Source: Chloroflexota bacterium (lineage in GTDB: Bacteria; Chloroflexota; Anaerolineae; UBA1429). Taken from it: 18,222 nucleotides of DNA. The stretch covers positions 1-18,222 of the forward strand of contig JAAZBY010000218.1 in assembly GCA_012513595.1 (NCBI GenBank), in the 5' to 3' direction. The notes under the pieces were generated by a model. It was not told the DNA's origin and made no database searches. It was given only the letters and a program-made list of their open reading frames with translations. The position numbers were made by a program, and so were the translations under genes. This document shows positions 8,436 to 14,488 of this stretch, in pieces (positions within the stretch are counted from its first letter, which is position 1; every line of letters begins with the position of its first letter).

Positions 8436-8963
8436 TCAGGTCTCAAAGAAGGGGAACTCGCGCTCGTCAAAGTACCAGGTCCCATTCGTCTTGAGGAACT
8501 CGAGGGTCTTGTCGAGGAAAGCATAATGCATATCCTCGGCCTTGGCCAGGAACTCCCAGAGGCCCTTTTCCTGGCCGGCCGTGGCCTTGTCGCCCTCGGC
8601 CTTGTACAGGTCGTAGCCGCGCCTCTCAAAGTCCATGGCCAGGCGCAGGGCCTGCTCGTCGGTAGCACCCAGCGGGACAAGGCGCTCCGCCGCGCCTGCC
8701 TCGGGAAAGATATCCGTCGGCGTGACGCTGGCGGCCAGCGTCGTGGCCTCCTCGACAGAGACCCAGCCCTTACCGCCCGAGATCGCGGCATACTGCCCTC
8801 GAAGGATCTCCAGGTGCTTGATCTCCTCGTCCATCAGGGTGCGGAAGACCCGCTGGCCCGTCGCGTCCGCCGTGTGCGCCAGGGCCTGCTCATAGAAGCG
8901 ACGGCCCCACAGTTCGGTGGTCATTCCTTTCTGCAGGATCCTTAGCGCGCTCTTGATGTTCAT
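8436..8963 (-). CDS. Rubrerythrin-type ferritin-like diiron protein
   Basis: A 175-residue four-helix-bundle protein with a full diiron ligand set: E17, E47-x-x-H50, E113 and E143-x-x-H146, with 30-residue spacing in both halves as in rubrerythrins. It lacks the C-terminal rubredoxin domain of classical rubrerythrin, so it would need an outside electron donor. The rubredoxin gene at 12935 is an obvious candidate. Family members reduce hydrogen peroxide or oxidise iron. The C-terminus (FDEREFPFFET) has no encapsulin cargo motif. The ATG at 8963 follows AAGGGGGAAGC. The frame is open further upstream, but that part overlaps the glutaredoxin-PDZ gene antisense-free region and does not resemble the family. 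It lies 79 bp behind the glutaredoxin-PDZ gene. Confidence 0.87.
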   Translation of the reverse strand: MNIKSALRILQKGMTTELWGRRFYEQALAHTADATGQRVFRTLMDEEIKHLEILRGQYAAISGGKGWVSVEEATTLAASVTPTDIFPEAGAAERLVPLGATDEQALRLAMDFERRGYDLYKAEGDKATAGQEKGLWEFLAKAEDMHYAFLDKTLEFLKTNGTWYFDEREFPFFET

Positions 8964-8988
8964 GCTTCCCCCTTGCCAGGGCTGCCGT

Positions 8989-9016
8989 AGACTATCAGGC
9001 GCCCCGCTCACTCCAA
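8989..9016 (-). promoter_or_regulatory. Weak candidate promoter before the ferritin-like gene
   Basis: On the minus strand TTGGAG is followed after 16 bp by TAGTCT (8994-8989), about 20 nt before the likely leader start. Both boxes are imperfect, so read-through from the upstream operon remains equally possible. Confidence 0.25.
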
Positions 9017-9033
9017 CCTGTCCAGCGCCGATC

Positions 9034-9056
9034 CGCTCCGCTTCAGAGGCGGAGCG
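9034..9056 (-). terminator. Stem-loop overlapping the glutaredoxin-PDZ stop codon
   Basis: CGCTCCGC (9034-9041) pairs with GCGGAGCG (9049-9056) around a 7-nt loop that contains the TGA stop (9045-9043). No T tract follows on the minus strand. It could be a weak terminator or attenuator that sets the expression ratio between the seleno-glutaredoxin and the ferritin-like gene downstream. Confidence 0.4.
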
Positions 9057-9555
9057 AGGTCGTTCGCTGGCGTCCATCGCGCACGTAGGCGACCGGGATG
9101 TCGCGCCCGGGCGGCAGGCGCGGCAGCACGCCCTCCAGGTCAGCGGCGCCGCGGATGGGCCTCCCCGCCACCGACACGATCACGTCTCCGGCAGCCAGGC
9201 CGGCCGCCTCCGCGGCCCCGCCCGAGGCCACGCGTCCCACATAGGCGCCCTGCTGTTCAGCGGTGCGCCCCTGGGCAGCCATGGCGGCCGCGTCGGCGAT
9301 GGCCGCGCCAAGGCGTGGCCGCCGCTGAGAGGCCAGGAGCGCCTCCAACCGCGCGACATCGAAACCGACCACGGCCTGCCCATCGATCACGGTAACCGGA
9401 ACGCCGCGCTGCCCCGTCAGGCGCTGCATCTCGGCGGCGCCCCCCGCATCTACCGAGACGTCGACCTCCCGGTACTGCACTCCTCGCTGGGAAAGAAACT
9501 CTTTCACCTGGCGGCAGTAGGGTCAAGTCTGCGTCGTGTACACCGTTACGACCAT
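9043..9555 (-). CDS. Selenocysteine-containing glutaredoxin fused to a PDZ domain
   Basis: Reading TGA at 9525-9523 as selenocysteine gives one 170-residue protein. Residues 1-75 are a glutaredoxin/NrdH-like thioredoxin fold: VVTVYTTQT, active site U11-P-Y-C14, EVDVSVD, the cis-Pro loop GVPVTVIDG and VVGFD. Residues about 80-170 are a PDZ domain (GAYVGRVASGGAAEAAGLAA, GDVIVSVAGRPI). Relatives carry CPYC here, so the TGA falls exactly on the first catalytic Cys. A SECIS-like hairpin follows at 9489-9508. The ATG at 9555 has GGAGG 6 nt upstream, which a gene truncated at the TGA would not explain. Glutaredoxins reduce disulfides or mixed thiols, and Sec in this place usually raises redox reactivity. 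PDZ domains bind peptide C-termini. A TGC-to-TGA sequencing error is the alternative, but the hairpin argues against it. The gene lies 51 bp behind the encapsulin gene. Confidence 0.85.
9489..9508 (-). promoter_or_regulatory. Bacterial SECIS-like hairpin for UGA recoding
   Basis: On the mRNA, GG-U-GAAAG (9508-9501) pairs with CUUUC-CC (9495-9489), giving seven pairs with one bulged U (9506). The apical loop is AGUUU (9500-9496), with G at its second place. The loop begins 22 nt after the UGA. This fits the bacterial SECIS rules as I know them: a short loop with G among the first two bases, 16-37 nt from the UGA. The U bulge recalls the E. coli fdhF element, where a bulged U helps bind SelB. 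A lower stem UACUGC/GCAGUA (9519-9514 with 9478-9473) can close the structure. Confidence 0.75.
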
Positions 9556-9606
9556 CCGCTTCCTCCGTTCGTCTTGCGCCGTCGGCCCGAACCCGCGGCC
9601 GCCAGC

Positions 9607-10392
9607 CTACTTGTGGCGCAGCACCACGACGGCGCCGGGCCGCTTGGCCCGTAGGGCCACCGTCTCAAAGATGCGGAAGCAGTGGTCAAGCCCATCGTTG
9701 CCCGTATAGGCCGTGGCGATATCCTGGCCCACCACTAGGTCGAGGTTCCAGGCCGCCGGGCTGACGACCAGCACCTCATCGCCCAGAGACGGCACCTCCG
9801 GCAGTTGGAAGACGCCCGCCTGGGCCAGCGTCTCGACCATGTCCAGCTCGCGCCGGCCCTCCGTCATCAGGCTGGCCAGGCGCGCATAGGCGGCCGGGTT
9901 CATCACGAGGGCAAAGGGCGCGTCGAACCCGCTCGCGCGCAGGTGGGCCGTCGCGTCGGCCACGGCCCGGAAGGGACCGCCGATCGTGTCCCAGTCTCCC
10001 AGGGGCAGCGGGCTCCCCGCCGCAGCGCGCATCCCGCGGACGATCAGATCGTCCTCAGCCCGGGCCAGGCGCGTCGCGGCGATGGCCACCGCGCCGAGGT
10101 CCAGCCCGAAAGGCGTCTGGGCGGCCATGGCCAGGTGCTTGGCCCGCAGGGTGAACTCCTGAGCCAGCTCCTCGAGGGCCAGATACTCCCTGACCTGGGC
10201 CACCGCCGACGTCTCGCCAACCTCAAACCCGAACAGGGGCACCTGTTCGACGCCCCACCCCAAGGGCCCCGTCAGGTGCAGCAGACGGCGGCCGACGAGG
10301 GCCTTCTTGACCACGGTGACGACCATCTCGTCGATCTTGGCCCACGTCTCATCCCCCAAAGGGGCGGCCTCGCGCATCAAATAGTCCGGCAT
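9607..10392 (-). CDS. Family 1 encapsulin shell protein (linocin M18/CFP29-like)
   Basis: A 261-residue protein with the HK97-type encapsulin fold of family 1, whose usual length is about 265. Landmarks match known shells: N-terminal PDYLMREAAPLGDETWAKID, LVGRRLLHLTGPLGWG (32-47), AEDDLIVRG (112-120), FALVMNPAAYARL (160-172), LVVGQDIATAY (219-229, compare the LGQDLSIGY type) and the C-terminal FETVALRAKRPGAVVVL (242-258). Such proteins self-assemble into icosahedral protein shells that enclose cargo carrying a short C-terminal tag. The gene directly upstream, 38 bp away, encodes a diiron protein with such a tag, so the two form a shell-cargo pair. The ATG at 10392 has GGAGG 6 nt upstream. No fused cargo domain and no phage genes are nearby, so this is a bacterial compartment and not a prophage capsid. 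Confidence 0.93.
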   Translation of the reverse strand: MPDYLMREAAPLGDETWAKIDEMVVTVVKKALVGRRLLHLTGPLGWGVEQVPLFGFEVGETSAVAQVREYLALEELAQEFTLRAKHLAMAAQTPFGLDLGAVAIAATRLARAEDDLIVRGMRAAAGSPLPLGDWDTIGGPFRAVADATAHLRASGFDAPFALVMNPAAYARLASLMTEGRRELDMVETLAQAGVFQLPEVPSLGDEVLVVSPAAWNLDLVVGQDIATAYTGNDGLDHCFRIFETVALRAKRPGAVVVLRHK

Positions 10393-10430
10393 GGCGTTCC
10401 TCCTGCTGCGGTCTCCACGGCCTAGGCTTG

Positions 10431-11387
10431 TTATTCCTTCAGGCTGCCGATCGGGGGCGGCGGGCGACGCGGCGCATCGGCCGGCGAAGAGGGTTCGCAC
10501 TCTTCCGCACCCGGCAGCGCGGCCTCCTCATCCCCGGTGACCTCCTCCAACAGCGCGCTGAACACGGCATCGTGGTGGATCTCGTGGTCGCGCACGCGCG
10601 TCAGTACAGCCCGCACGCCCTCGTCATCGATCTCTGGGATCTGGCGACTGTAGACCCGCGTGACCTCGCGCTCGGCGGCCAGGTCGGCCTCGAGCATCTC
10701 CCGATGGTCCCTTGTCAGGACCAGGTCACCGTGCTCCATGTCGGGCGTACCGCCCGTCTCGGCGGCATGCTCCGACAGCCAGCCCATGTGTTGCATCTCG
10801 TTGATGGCAATGTTCTGCATCTCCTCCATGATCTCTTTGTCGGGCGTTACAAAGGAATGGTAGAGATACTGGAGGATGACGCTGTACTCGTGCCGCACCC
10901 CCTGGTTCAGGATCTCGAGGAGCCGGGCCGGGGGCTCGCCGGCTACCGCTGCCTCGGCCGGTGCACCAGGAGCCCCGGCCTCCCCCTCGGCCGCCTCGGC
11001 TAGGTGCCGGAACTGCCCCTGATGAGCGACCTCGTCATGGATGATGCGGGCCAGGGTCAGGCGCACGCCCTCGTCCTGGATCTCCTCCATGTGGGCGCGA
11101 TACTGGTCGATCGCCTCCTGCTCCAGCGCGACGTCGCGGCGCAGCTGGCCGGCTAGTGGCCCCAGGCAAAAGTCGACGTCGTCGCGGGTCATGGTCGGGT
11201 CGCCGCCCAGGGAGGTGATGGCGTCCGCCAACCAGTCCAGGTGGCGCATCTCCTCACGGGCGATCGCCTCCAGCGCGGTAGCGGTGTCTCCCTCGCCCAT
11301 CATATAGGCCTGGAACAGGTACTGGATAATGGCACGGTGCTCGCCGCGCATGTCCGCGCGGAGCAGCTCAACGGTGCGTTGGCTCAT
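10431..11387 (-). CDS. Tandem two-domain ferritin-like diiron protein, likely encapsulin cargo
   Basis: A 318-residue protein made of two ferritin-like four-helix domains. Domain 1 (about 1-133) has E16, E46-x-x-H49, E89 and E119-x-x-H122. Domain 2 (about 152-285) has E167, E197-x-x-H200, E239 and E269-x-x-H272. The ligands are offset by 150-151 residues, so the gene arose by internal duplication and both sites look intact. The domains are joined by an Ala/Glu/Pro linker (132-153). The C-terminus is a flexible acidic, Pro-rich tail (286-312) ending IGSLKE, the form of the encapsulin cargo-loading peptide (compare the IGSLKR and VGSLRR types). Expected role: iron oxidation or peroxide removal inside the shell encoded next door. 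The ATG at 11387 is preceded by AGGAGGG. Known encapsulated ferritins have a single short domain, so the tandem form is unusual. Confidence 0.9.
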   Translation of the reverse strand: MSQRTVELLRADMRGEHRAIIQYLFQAYMMGEGDTATALEAIAREEMRHLDWLADAITSLGGDPTMTRDDVDFCLGPLAGQLRRDVALEQEAIDQYRAHMEEIQDEGVRLTLARIIHDEVAHQGQFRHLAEAAEGEAGAPGAPAEAAVAGEPPARLLEILNQGVRHEYSVILQYLYHSFVTPDKEIMEEMQNIAINEMQHMGWLSEHAAETGGTPDMEHGDLVLTRDHREMLEADLAAEREVTRVYSRQIPEIDDEGVRAVLTRVRDHEIHHDAVFSALLEEVTGDEEAALPGAEECEPSSPADAPRRPPPPIGSLKE

Positions 11388-11429
11388 GCCGCCCTCCTAC
11401 GTCGCCACGTGCACGCGCCCTGGCAGGCG

Positions 11430-12668
11430 CTACTCCCGTCCGGATACTGGAACACGCTGCTGGGCCAGGCCCAACAGGTCGAACCCCTCGTCCAGCAGCA
11501 CATGCTGATATGCGCTCACATCGGTACCCTGAGAGATCAGCATGTTCACCGCGCGCAGGCGCGCCCTGCTGCCCACCATGATGGCGCCCACCACGCGGCC
11601 GTCGCGCACGACCAACTTGGTGTAGAGCCCTTCGGCCGGGCGCACCGAGCGCACCTCGACCGCCCCGGGAGCCTCGGGGATGGCCTCGCCGATCGACGTG
11701 ACGTCGACGCCGGTGACTTTGAGGGTCGTGGACGGGACGATGTCCACGTAGCGCACGGACTCATCACCGGCCAGTTGGGCCGCCGCCACGCGGGCCTGCG
11801 CCAGCGCCGCCGGCACGATCCCCCAGACGCGGCCCTCGAACTCGGCCACGTCCCCCACGGCCAGCACGTCCGCGGCGCTGGTGTGTAGCCGCGCGTCTAC
11901 GGTCACGCCGCGGCCGCAGGCAATGCCGGCGCTCTGGGCCAGCGACAGGTTGCTGCGCGCCCCGGCCGATACTACCAGGAGGTCCAGCGCCAGCGCCTGG
12001 CCGCTCTTGAGCAGGCAGCGCTCGGCGTGCCCCTCCCCCTCGATGCCCGTGCAGGACTGGCCCGTGATGATCTTGGCGCCGGAGCGCTCGATGTGCTGCT
12101 GGAGCACCGCGGCGCCCTCGACGTCGAGCTGGCGGGGCAACAGCCGGTCAAACACCTCGACGACCGTGACCTGCACGCCCCGCCCCTCGAGGGCGGCGGC
12201 CACCTCCAGGCCCAGCAGCCCGCCCCCCAGCACCAGGGCGCGGGAGCCCGGGGCCGCCGCATCGCGCAGCGAGACGGCATCGTCCATGCTGCGCAGCGTA
12301 CGGACGCCCGGCAGGCCCATCCCCGGGATCGGGGGCACCCAGGCCGACGCGCCGTTGGCCAGCACCAGGCGGTCGTAAGGGGCCTGGGCACCATCGGAGA
12401 GGGTCAGGCGATGCTCCGTAGGGTCGATCGCCGTGACGCACGTGCCCAAAACGTGGCGGATGCGGCGCTCGGCGTACCACTCGGCCGGATAGACGCGGAT
12501 CTCCTCGGGAGCGGCGCGCCCGCCCACCACATCCACAAGCCGCGGGCGCGCATAGTACAGGTAGCGCTCCTGCGTGTAGATGGTGATCTCGGCGGAGCCA
12601 TCCCTCTCGGCCAGCAGGCGAGCGGTAGTGACGCCGGCGACGCCGTTCCCAACGATGGCAACTCTCAT
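11430..12668 (-). CDS. FAD-dependent NAD(P)H:rubredoxin-type oxidoreductase
   Basis: A 412-residue flavoprotein of the Pyr_redox_2 group. The FAD Rossmann motif is at residues 3-14 (VAIVGNGVAGVT). YYARPRL at 38-44 is typical of rubredoxin reductase and nitrite-reductase-like flavoproteins. The NAD(P) motif GGGLLGLE is at 148-155, and the second FAD motif is VLAVGDVAEF at 268-277. There is no redox-active CxxC as in thioredoxin reductase and no fused rubredoxin. The likely reaction is NAD(P)H-driven reduction of the rubredoxin encoded at 12935. The ATG at 12668 follows GAGGGGGAT; the longer open frame upstream has no family similarity. It lies 42 bp before the ferritin-like cargo gene, so reductase, cargo and shell probably form one transcript. 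The NADH or NADPH preference cannot be read with certainty. Confidence 0.87.
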   Translation of the reverse strand: MRVAIVGNGVAGVTTARLLAERDGSAEITIYTQERYLYYARPRLVDVVGGRAAPEEIRVYPAEWYAERRIRHVLGTCVTAIDPTEHRLTLSDGAQAPYDRLVLANGASAWVPPIPGMGLPGVRTLRSMDDAVSLRDAAAPGSRALVLGGGLLGLEVAAALEGRGVQVTVVEVFDRLLPRQLDVEGAAVLQQHIERSGAKIITGQSCTGIEGEGHAERCLLKSGQALALDLLVVSAGARSNLSLAQSAGIACGRGVTVDARLHTSAADVLAVGDVAEFEGRVWGIVPAALAQARVAAAQLAGDESVRYVDIVPSTTLKVTGVDVTSIGEAIPEAPGAVEVRSVRPAEGLYTKLVVRDGRVVGAIMVGSRARLRAVNMLISQGTDVSAYQHVLLDEGFDLLGLAQQRVPVSGRE

Positions 12669-12934
12669 CGATCCCCCTCGCGCGGCGGATAGCCGGGTGA
12701 GCCGACCCCGACGGACGGCAGGCAGGGGCATAGGTTATGTCGTGAGAACGATGGGGAAGGGGGAAAGGGGTGGAATGAACGGTGAGGTGATCTGCCCGGC
12801 ACCTGGCCGCAGACATGCGACCTGCCAGAGCGCACTCGGAACGTGGGGCGGCGCGCCCCTAGCCTCCTGCGACGATCGCCGGCCCGTTGCGCAACCGGCG
12901 ATCGCGCGCGCCACTCCCGGCGGCCGTCAGCGGC
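12669..12934 (-). other. Intergenic region between rubredoxin and reductase genes
   Basis: 266 bp without a supportable gene. It contains the 10-bp inverted repeat at 12873-12904 near the rubredoxin end and a purine-rich G-run tract at 12753-12774 on the template strand of the reductase. I searched the minus strand for a promoter ahead of the reductase and found no convincing -35/-10 pair. The gap is the largest within the redox run and could hold a separate regulated promoter. Confidence 0.4.
12873..12904 (-). terminator. Inverted repeat after the rubredoxin gene
   Basis: CGATCGCCGG (12873-12882) pairs with CCGGCGATCG (12895-12904). The 12-nt loop itself holds the palindrome TTGCGCAA. It starts 30 bp past the rubredoxin stop. 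There is no T tract, so termination is uncertain; an operator or mRNA-stabilising hairpin is equally possible. Confidence 0.45.
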
Positions 12935-13099
12935 CTAGCCCTCGAGCTTTTCGAACATGTCCTTCGCGGCGCCACACTCCGGGCACACCCAAGTCTCCGG
13001 AAGATCCTCAAACGCAGTACCAGGCTCGATACCGCCGTCGGCGTCGCCGACCTCGGGATCGTAGATGTAACCACAGACGAGACACTCCCACTTGGCCAT
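12935..13099 (-). CDS. Rubredoxin
   Basis: A 54-residue, full-length rubredoxin, a small cytoplasmic one-iron electron carrier. The four Fe ligands are in two knuckles, C6-L-V-C9-G and C39-P-E-C42-G. The family-typical YIYDPEVGD (11-19), [18 protein letters not shown] (23-40) and the C-terminal FEKLEG are also present. The ATG at 13099 has AAGGAGAGG upstream. It sits between a rubrerythrin-like gene and a rubredoxin-reductase-type flavoprotein, the arrangement expected for an NAD(P)H to rubredoxin to rubrerythrin peroxide-reducing chain. Confidence 0.96.
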   Translation of the reverse strand: MAKWECLVCGYIYDPEVGDADGGIEPGTAFEDLPETWVCPECGAAKDMFEKLEG

Positions 13100-13185
13100 G
13101 CAGCCTCTCCTTGTCTTGCGGCATAGGGCGAAACGTGCCGTCAGGGTCACTGGTGCCGTCTCTGGCCCAGTCACGCACGGATGGC

Positions 13186-13201
13186 GGCTCGGTCCCGAGC
13201 C
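13186..13201 (-). terminator. Small stem-loop behind the rubrerythrin gene
   Basis: GGCTCG (13186-13191) and CGAGCC (13196-13201) flank a 4-nt loop, starting 4 bp past the TAG stop of the rubrerythrin-like gene. No T tract follows. It may trim or partly terminate the message before rubredoxin. Confidence 0.3.
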
Positions 13202-13205
13202 CTCT

Positions 13206-13676
13206 CTAGTTCTCGCGGAGCACCAGGTCCTCGTACAGGCTTTCGACGCGGTTCTTGTGCCCCATCTCCTCGTTGGCGAGAAAGACAAAGATCTTGCGGG
13301 TTTCCTCGTCTTCCGCCACTTGGGCCAGCGCCGCGTAGAGGTCGTGGCTGGCCTTCTCACGCTTGCCGGCGACGATAAGGACTTCTTGCAGGTCCGAGTC
13401 GCTGGCCAACGGCTCCTCGATGAGATAGTCCGTGATCTTGAGGTCGACGACCTTCTGCTGCTGGGCGCGCGACACGGCGCGGAAGACCCTGCCTTCCAAG
13501 AGCGCCTCGAGGCGCTTGCGATGGCCCACCTCTTGCGCAGCGAGGTCCTGCAAGACCAGGCGGGCGGGAGCGGCCGCGGCGAGCTCGGCCGCGCTGGAGT
13601 AGAGATTGTAGGCGTCAATCTCCCTCGAGATGGCGGTTTTGAGGATATCCTGGATGGCGTTGTCCTTGTTTGGCAT
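13206..13676 (-). CDS. Rubrerythrin-like ferritin-family protein
   Basis: A 156-residue diiron four-helix-bundle protein. Ligands: E19, E49-x-x-H52, E107 and E137-x-x-H140, with the same 30-residue spacing as the other ferritin-like genes in the window. There is no C-terminal rubredoxin domain and no cargo tag (the end is [10 protein letters not shown]). Expected role: peroxide reduction or iron oxidation in the cytoplasm, using the separate rubredoxin whose gene begins 107 bp downstream. Two starts are close together (13685 and 13676). I prefer 13676 because AGAGG abuts the first ATG but lies about 10 nt from the second. It is the first gene of the run and has a strong promoter at 13826-13855. 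Confidence 0.88.
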   Translation of the reverse strand: MPNKDNAIQDILKTAISREIDAYNLYSSAAELAAAAPARLVLQDLAAQEVGHRKRLEALLEGRVFRAVSRAQQQKVVDLKITDYLIEEPLASDSDLQEVLIVAGKREKASHDLYAALAQVAEDEETRKIFVFLANEEMGHKNRVESLYEDLVLREN

Positions 13677-13825
13677 CGCGCTCATTCCTCTCGACGTATC
13701 GTAGATGGTCGCATCAGTGGCTGTCCCCGCGCGGCCCGGGTAGCGTCTGCCCGGCGCCGAGCCCTGCCACACGCCGGCCTGGCTGCCCGCCGAGACCGGC
13801 AGGAGAACCGCACCAACTGGTCGGC

Positions 13826-13855
13826 AGTATATCCTGCGCTAAAGGCCCCTGTCAA
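13826..13855 (-). promoter_or_regulatory. Sigma70-type promoter of the rubrerythrin-rubredoxin unit
   Basis: On the minus strand a consensus TTGACA (13855-13850), 18-bp spacer and TATACT (13831-13826). Transcription would start near 13819, leaving a leader of about 140 nt. No clear Fur or PerR operator is recognisable. It lies 36 bp beyond the rnpB terminator. Confidence 0.65.
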
Positions 13856-13890
13856 GGTATCCGCCTGCCGACTCGCCCGCCTGCGCTGGA

Positions 13891-13929
13891 CACAAAGGGA
13901 GGGAGCTTCCGGTGCGGGCACTCCCTCCC
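13891..13929 (-). terminator. Intrinsic terminator of rnpB
   Basis: GGGAGGGAG (13897-13905) pairs perfectly with CTCCCTCCC (13921-13929). On the minus strand the hairpin is followed by TTTGTGTCC. It begins 11 nt past the rnpB 3' end. Confidence 0.75.
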
Positions 13930-13939
13930 GAAGGTCAAG

Positions 13940-14338
13940 GTACTGAGTGAGCCTGTAAGCCGAATTCTGTGGCCCCTCGCGGGGCCGACGGCCATCTATC
14001 TGGGGCGCCGATTACTCGGAGCCTCGCGCGACCTACCCGAGGCGCGGGCGAGCAGCCCGTAACGAACGCCACCTTGCGGCGCGCCGTCAGCCTCATGCTT
14101 GGTCTTGCTCCCGATGGGGTTTGCCTGGCCGGCCCGGTCACCCGGGCCGCCGGTGGTCTCTTACACCACCCTTTCACTCTCACCCCGCCGCGCCCAAAGG
14201 CGCCCGGGGCGACCTGCTCTCTGTTGCACTTGCCGTCGAGTCGCCTCGCCTGGGTGTTACCCAGCACCGTGCTCTGCGGAGTTCGGACTTTCCTCAGCGC
14301 GGGCGTACCGCGCCGCGGCCGTCCGGCCCACTCAGTAC
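13940..14338 (-). ncRNA. rnpB: RNase P RNA, bacterial class A
   Basis: Catalytic RNA of RNase P, which trims tRNA 5' ends. Read on the minus strand it has the conserved blocks in order: GAGGAAAGTCCGAACTCC near the 5' end, GGTGAGAGTGAAAGGGTGG and the nearby GTGTAAGAGACCACC, AACCCCATCGGGAGCAAGACC, and ACAGAATTCGGCTTACAGG near the 3' end. The two ends form the P1 helix: GTACTGAGTG (14338-14329) pairs with CACTCAGTAC (13949-13940). Length is about 399 nt, normal for class A. It has its own promoter and terminator. Open frames through this region are not genes. Confidence 0.95.
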
Positions 14339-14342
14339 AAAA

Positions 14343-14371
14343 ATGATACCATCGGCAGAAGGCCGTGTCAA
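14343..14371 (-). promoter_or_regulatory. Strong sigma70-type promoter of rnpB
   Basis: On the minus strand TTGACA (14371-14366), 17-bp spacer and TATCAT (14348-14343). The -10 box ends about 5 nt before the P1 helix, so the RNA probably begins right at the mature 5' end. Confidence 0.8.
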
Positions 14372-14421
14372 AGCAGCCATCGCCTCTGCCTGGGAACGCC
14401 CGACGCCCTCCCGCCCAACCT

Positions 14422-14450
14422 TTGACACCCCTCCCCCGCTGCGCTAATAT
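14422..14450 (+). promoter_or_regulatory. Strong sigma70-type promoter of the pgeF-yggT operon
   Basis: TTGACA (14422-14427), 17-bp spacer and TAATAT (14445-14450). Transcription would start near 14457, about 32 nt before the GTG of pgeF. It diverges from the rnpB promoter 50 bp away. Confidence 0.8.
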
Positions 14451-14488
14451 CGCCAGAGACTCTTCCAGGGCGCCAGCGAGGAACGGCA

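Noticed and set aside
9043..9069. C-terminus of the glutaredoxin-PDZ protein (TTSLRL) as an encapsulin cargo tag
   Set aside because: It vaguely recalls VGSLRR, but it is the expected last strand of the PDZ domain, has no flexible linker before it and lacks the Gly of the motif.
9043..9507. Shorter glutaredoxin gene starting at the GTG at 9507
   Set aside because: This start removes the active site and the first strand of the fold and has no good ribosome site, while the ATG at 9555 has GGAGG at ideal spacing.
9607..10392. Encapsulin gene as a prophage capsid
   Set aside because: No portal, terminase, protease or tail genes are present, and the neighbours are redox and ferritin-like genes including a tagged cargo.
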